Assembly (NCBI GenBank): GCA_963724435.1
Contig: CAVRUN010000001.1
Span: 124,001-188,000, forward strand
Source: AP-15 sp963724435
GTDB lineage: Bacteria; Pseudomonadota; Alphaproteobacteria; ATCC43930; CGMCC-115725
Length of the DNA: 64,000 bases
Reading direction: 5' to 3'
Position 1 is the stretch's first letter. Every line of letters begins with the position of its first letter. This document shows, one piece after another, positions 60,837 through 64,000 of this stretch. Position numbers and translations under genes: made by a program. Under the pieces are notes generated by a model. It saw only the letters and a list, made by a program, of their open reading frames with translations, did no database searches and had not been told where the DNA came from.

Positions 60837-61441
60837 CGCGATGATTATCCTGGTCCTCGCCCGGCAGAACCCGTTCGCCGGAACATCTCGTTCCCGGCGC
60901 CGCGCCGGTTTTGTCCCGGCACCGGCAAGCGCCGGCACGACATTATTGATCAGTCCCCAATCAGGCCCTCGACCACGTTGGCAGGGCCCGGGCCGCAACC
61001 ATCAGCTGCTCTCAGCTCTCACCAACCCGCGCAAAATCATCCCCCACCAACGCCGCTGCCCGACCAATTCCCCATAGACGGCCAACTGCTCGCCGCTGTC
61101 CCGCGGGTTCGTTTTTCGGAGGCTTTCGGACGCCGGCCCTCGGCCCTTGCCCGGGTCGACTGCTCGCGCTGCGCCGGCATCCGAAACCCTAACCGAAACC
61201 GGCCGTTCCCGGCGGCAGCCAGCGGACACAAGGGTAGGGCGTTCTTTGAACGGCGATGTCGCACTTTGCCGATGACACATCGACCTCAATGCGCTAGGTG
61301 TGAATCGATGAGGATCGGATAAACCGACCTCGCAGATGAACAGGTGCAACGCGTCAGCCCGCGCGCAGCGAGTGGCGGCCCCAGCCTCGTTTGTTTGGGT
61401 CGTCGCATGGTGTCCGGGTTGCCGCAACTCTGGGAGCCACC
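60837..61441. other. 605-bp stretch without an intact gene
   Basis: It holds the right flank of the IS91-type element and mixed, possibly remnant sequence; some minus-strand codons look protein-like (ESLRKTNPRDSGEQL) but have no credible start. The leader of the MFS gene is at the right end. Confidence 0.4.
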
Positions 61442-62851
61442 ATGACCGCTCAATCACCGACGGAGATGTCGGGCTCTTCGGCCAGCCGCGTGCTCGGCCG
61501 CAAGATGGACAGCGTCCCATTCAGCCTCTACCAGATCTTGATCATTTTTGTCCTCGCCCTCGTCGCCCTGATCGAGGCCTACGATATCTTTCTGACCGGC
61601 TCGTTCATCCTGCTGGCCAAGGCACCGCTGCATCTGACCGAGACTGACATCCGCTGGTTGATCCTCGGCCCGGCCATCATGCTGACGGTCAGCGGCCTCG
61701 GCTTCTCGCTGGTCGGCGACCGCTTGAGCCGCAGGGCCATGCTGCTGATCGGCGTGATTGCGACAGCGTTCTTTACCCTCCTGATCCCGCTGGTACAGAA
61801 TGCCGAGCAGCTGATCATCGTGCGGGCGTTGACTGGCCTCGGCGCCGGCGGCGTCGTCTCGGCGGCGTTCCCGATCGCGGCCGAATTGATGCCGGCGCAG
61901 CATCGCCGCACCTATGGCGGGATCTACGAGATGGCGCTGGCGTTGGGGATCACCTTCCCATCGCTCTTCGCCAGCCAGCTCGCCGGCAATCCCGCCGCGT
62001 TTCGGCTCCTGGCGTTACCAGGCGGGTTGGGGATCTTGGTCGCGCTGGCGATCTATTTCCTGTTGCCTGAGAGCCCGCGCTGGCATCTGCGGCGCGGCGA
62101 GGCGCGGATCGCGGTCGACATCGTCAACCAGATCATCAGGCGATCGGGCAATCGCGTGCCGCCGCTGACATTGGCGGCCTTGGGCAACGTTCGCGAGACC
62201 GCCCGCGAAAAACTGCCGCCTTACTGGCACTTGTTCGCCAAGGGCCAGCTGCGGTGGACCGTGGTCGGCGTGGTGACCGGCACGTGCGCCGCCTCCGCTG
62301 CTTTTATGACCGCGACACTGCTGCCGAAGGCGCTGCACAACCAGGGTTATCCCGTCGCCGTGAGCCTGGGGCTCACCTCGGTCATCTACATGGTGAGCTT
62401 TTTCGGGAAAGGCTTCTCTGCCTGGCTGATGGAGATCATCGGCCGGCGCTGGACGATCTTCTTTGTGATGTTCGGGGCGGTGCCCGGGTACAGCCTGATG
62501 ATGCTCGCGCACTCGGCGGGATCAAACGCCCACGTGGTGATGATCGCGGGCGGCTTGATCGTCGGCTTCACCGTGGTGTCGGCATTCAGCGCGACCCGGG
62601 TCTATATGTCCGAGCAGTTCCCGACGGCATTGCGCGGCCGCGGCCACATCTTCGGCGAATTGAGCGGCCGGATTGTCTTCGCCGGCCTGTTACCGGCTCT
62701 TATGGTGCCCTATACCGGCTCCCCGGCGATCTTCTTCGGCACGATGATGCTCTTTGCCGCAATCGGCGCTTTCGTTCCGATCCTGTTCGGCAAGGAGACT
62801 GTCGGCCAGATCGAGGTGATCGCAGCTGAGCCCGCGGTCCAACTCGCCTGA
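61442..62851 (+). CDS. MFS transporter (sugar/organic-acid porter type)
   Basis: A 469-residue, 12-helix carrier. It begins with a polar tail, then FSLYQILIIFVLALVALIEAYDIFLTG. The loop 2-3 motif is VGDRLSRRAMLLIGV and LPESPRWHLRRGEA follows helix 6, a sugar-porter-style signature. ARAVG-like motifs are replaced by SEQFPTALRGRGHIFGELSGR in the C-half. The substrate is unknown. The ATG at 61442 was chosen over the open frame from 61391. It lies just beyond the insertion element and may have arrived with it. Confidence 0.9.
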   Translation: MTAQSPTEMSGSSASRVLGRKMDSVPFSLYQILIIFVLALVALIEAYDIFLTGSFILLAKAPLHLTETDIRWLILGPAIMLTVSGLGFSLVGDRLSRRAMLLIGVIATAFFTLLIPLVQNAEQLIIVRALTGLGAGGVVSAAFPIAAELMPAQHRRTYGGIYEMALALGITFPSLFASQLAGNPAAFRLLALPGGLGILVALAIYFLLPESPRWHLRRGEARIAVDIVNQIIRRSGNRVPPLTLAALGNVRETAREKLPPYWHLFAKGQLRWTVVGVVTGTCAASAAFMTATLLPKALHNQGYPVAVSLGLTSVIYMVSFFGKGFSAWLMEIIGRRWTIFFVMFGAVPGYSLMMLAHSAGSNAHVVMIAGGLIVGFTVVSAFSATRVYMSEQFPTALRGRGHIFGELSGRIVFAGLLPALMVPYTGSPAIFFGTMMLFAAIGAFVPILFGKETVGQIEVIAAEPAVQLA

Positions 62852-63154
62852 AGAGCGGCTCGGCCGCCTCCACACTTTTGCCGCTGACATGCCGGAGGGG
62901 ATACGCTTGCAACGCGAGCCTCAAGCTGCGAACAGCATCGATCGCTGTCCCTGTAGTCAGACCAGGGGACGAGGGTCCGGTATGGGGCATGAGCCGAAAC
63001 CGCTGAGGGCGCCGCCGGGGTCGGCTTTGGGTCGGTTTGACTCGTTCGACCTGTGACAGGCGAACGGCCGGTAACGGCGCGAGTTGGCCGTGGTGTCGGG
63101 GAAGGACCGGAATCCTTCCGAGAGGCCCTATGGTGCGGAACTAAGCGTTAGATT
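62852..63154. other. 303-bp intergenic region with a hairpin
   Basis: A GGAAGGA/TCCTTCC hairpin (63100-63119, 6-nt loop) sits between the convergent MFS and hypothetical genes and may terminate transcription. Nothing else recognised. Confidence 0.45.
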
Positions 63155-63499
63155 TTATCCGCTAGCTCTGAGCTGATCCGATCGCGCTATCGCCGGGCCT
63201 TCCAAGGCGGCGCACAGCTCTTTTGCCGCAGCGTACAGCTCGGCGCGATGCGGCTCGTCGAGGGTGTGGCGCAATGCTAATGACCGGGCCAGTTCGGCGA
63301 GGATTTCGGCCAATAGGCCGTAATGCAAATGCATGACAGCTTCGCGGCGATCGTCGCCTGGCCGCACCAGCTTGATCGCAACGCTATCGGCGTCGGCATA
63401 GGCGTCGAACTGCGAATTTCGTCCGAAACTGCCGATATAGGCCTTATCGGGAAATTCGACCGAGACTTCGGCTTTATCGGCAATCGGATGCAAGGGCAT
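63155..63499 (-). CDS. Conserved hypothetical protein
   Basis: A soluble 114-residue protein with no signal peptide: IADKAEVSVEFPDKAYIGSFGRNSQF, DSVAIKLVRPGDDRREAVMHLHYGLLAEILAELARSL and a helical C-terminus RAELYAAAKELCAALEG. I recall similar small proteins next to pyrB in alphaproteobacteria without known function. GGAG lies 8 nt before the ATG. Confidence 0.75.
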   Translation of the reverse strand: MPLHPIADKAEVSVEFPDKAYIGSFGRNSQFDAYADADSVAIKLVRPGDDRREAVMHLHYGLLAEILAELARSLALRHTLDEPHRAELYAAAKELCAALEGPAIARSDQLRASG

Positions 63500-63539
63500 A
63501 GCGTGGTCTCCTACGACTGAGCCGTCGGCGAAATCTCAG

Positions 63540-63686
63540 CTATTTCTGAAATCCTGGCCGATTTCGGTATTGAACAGCAGCGGGCCAAGAAACCCATTGA
63601 TCTAGGTCATTCCGCCAAAGGATGGCCGATACGCCCAGCCCGACGAAGACAAACACAATCCCATGCGAAATCGGGTTTGGGCTCAT
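63540..63686 (-). CDS. Possible single-helix small membrane protein
   Basis: A 48-residue frame from an ATG at 63684-63686 has one hydrophobic segment (GIVFVFVGLGVSAILW) and a polar tail. No ribosome binding site is visible and the frame is open upstream to 63839. It may be real but could be chance. Confidence 0.3.
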   Translation of the reverse strand: MSPNPISHGIVFVFVGLGVSAILWRNDLDQWVSWPAAVQYRNRPGFQK

Positions 63687-63786
63687 AGCCGTGGCGGTTC
63701 GGAAGGAGGTTGCCGGGAGGTCGCGTGATCCGATCCGGCGTGTCCGAACTTGTTGCGGACCGCCACTCCAGCTATAGTGAATCGAT

Positions 63787-64000
63787 ATGCAGGGAGCCGA
63801 TTGCGAAAGTGCGTTCCGGCACCGCCATCTCCTCGGCATCGAGGGTTTATCGCCGGCGGAGATTGAACATTTTCTCGATCTCGCCGATGGCTATGTCGAG
63901 CTAAATCGTCAGGCCGAAAAAAAGCGCTCGCTGTTGCGCGGGCGCACGCTGATCAACTGCTTTTTCGAGAACTCGACCCGCACCCGCACCTCGTTTGAGG
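63787..64000 (+). CDS. pyrB: Aspartate carbamoyltransferase, N-terminal part (3' end outside window)
   Basis: The ATG at 63787 opens a frame that runs off the right edge. It begins HRHLLGIEGLSPAEIEHFLDLADGYVEL and reaches the carbamoyl-phosphate site FFENSTRTRTSFE, diagnostic for PyrB, which makes carbamoyl aspartate in pyrimidine synthesis. About 71 of an expected 310 or so residues are present. Confidence 0.95.
   Translation, partial: MQGADCESAFRHRHLLGIEGLSPAEIEHFLDLADGYVELNRQAEKKRSLLRGRTLINCFFENSTRTRTSFE

Larger units (their letters stand above)
58550..60900 (+). mobile_element. IS91-type insertion element with accessory tyrosine recombinase (approximate bounds)
   Basis: A tyrosine recombinase and an IS91-type transposase lie 13 bp apart on the same strand, a known two-gene layout of IS91-like elements. 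No terminal inverted repeats are expected for this rolling-circle family, and none was seen. The bounds given are estimates around the two genes. Confidence 0.65.

Noticed and set aside
63597..63610. Second FNR box near pyrB
   Set aside because: TTGAT-CTAG-GTCAT matches only one half site well and lies inside a possible small reading frame.
1..64000. CRISPR arrays, tRNA and rRNA genes
   Set aside because: No regularly spaced direct repeats, no tRNA T-loop/acceptor pairs in the gaps, and no rRNA-like sequence were seen by eye; a covariance-model scan would be decisive.

Overview
The window is high-GC, gene-dense chromosomal DNA from an alphaproteobacterium, most like the Rhodospirillales/Hyphomicrobiales side of the class. 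I infer this from protein families and gene order (STAS-MlaE/MlaF/MlaD, uvrC-pgsA-mobB-moeA-moaD-moaE, ilvE-MarR-OmpR-EnvZ, DUF3141-pta-fabI-ackA), not from a marker-gene comparison. No rRNA, tRNA or CRISPR array was seen.

Layout. 1-6.5 kb: end of alanine dehydrogenase, a methyltransferase, apt (minus strand) and a four-gene Mla/MCE lipid-transport operon with a conserved hypothetical gene. 6.5-14.3 kb: glutathione transferase, cytochrome c-prime, a broken di-heme cytochrome c, a patatin-like protein without its catalytic residues, an intracellular PHB depolymerase, a beta-keto acid cleavage enzyme and both subunits of a 3-oxoacid CoA-transferase. 14.3-20.3 kb: a patchwork of small enzymes (peroxiredoxin, YqgE, racemase-like, HD, two VOC proteins) with RAYT-transposase and LuxR remnants. 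20.3-26.7 kb: a six-gene minus-strand operon (DUF3141, pta, fabI, ackA, two hypotheticals) behind a perfect FNR/FixK box. 27-33 kb: dioxygenase, MFS carrier, two SDRs and uvrB. 33-43 kb: uvrC, pgsA, molybdenum cofactor genes, ilvE and a MarR/response-regulator/sensor-kinase set. 43-54.4 kb: a low-complexity protein, a wrecked Mfd-like gene, a serine hydrolase, an FAD oxidoreductase, a duplicated-domain protein, broken small genes and a GMC oxidoreductase. 54.4-64 kb: repeats, an RNA methyltransferase, an M20 hydrolase, an IS91-type element with a tyrosine recombinase, an MFS carrier and the start of pyrB.

How the genes fit together. PhaZ, the keto-acid cleavage enzyme and the CoA-transferase form a plausible PHB/acetoacetate mobilisation block. 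The DUF3141-pta-fabI-ackA operon links acetyl-CoA, acetyl phosphate and ATP under probable low-oxygen control. Its last gene has a paralogue at 51.4-51.9 kb that also carries an FNR/FixK-like site.

The most striking property is damage. At least six genes need a frame correction (di-heme cytochrome c, pta, DUF3141, an Mfd-like translocase, a secreted protein and a CBS-domain protein), and the Mfd-like gene also has two in-frame amber codons. uvrB, uvrC, ilvE, moeA and ackA read cleanly. Either the genome is shedding genes or the assembly contains small indels; raw reads would decide.
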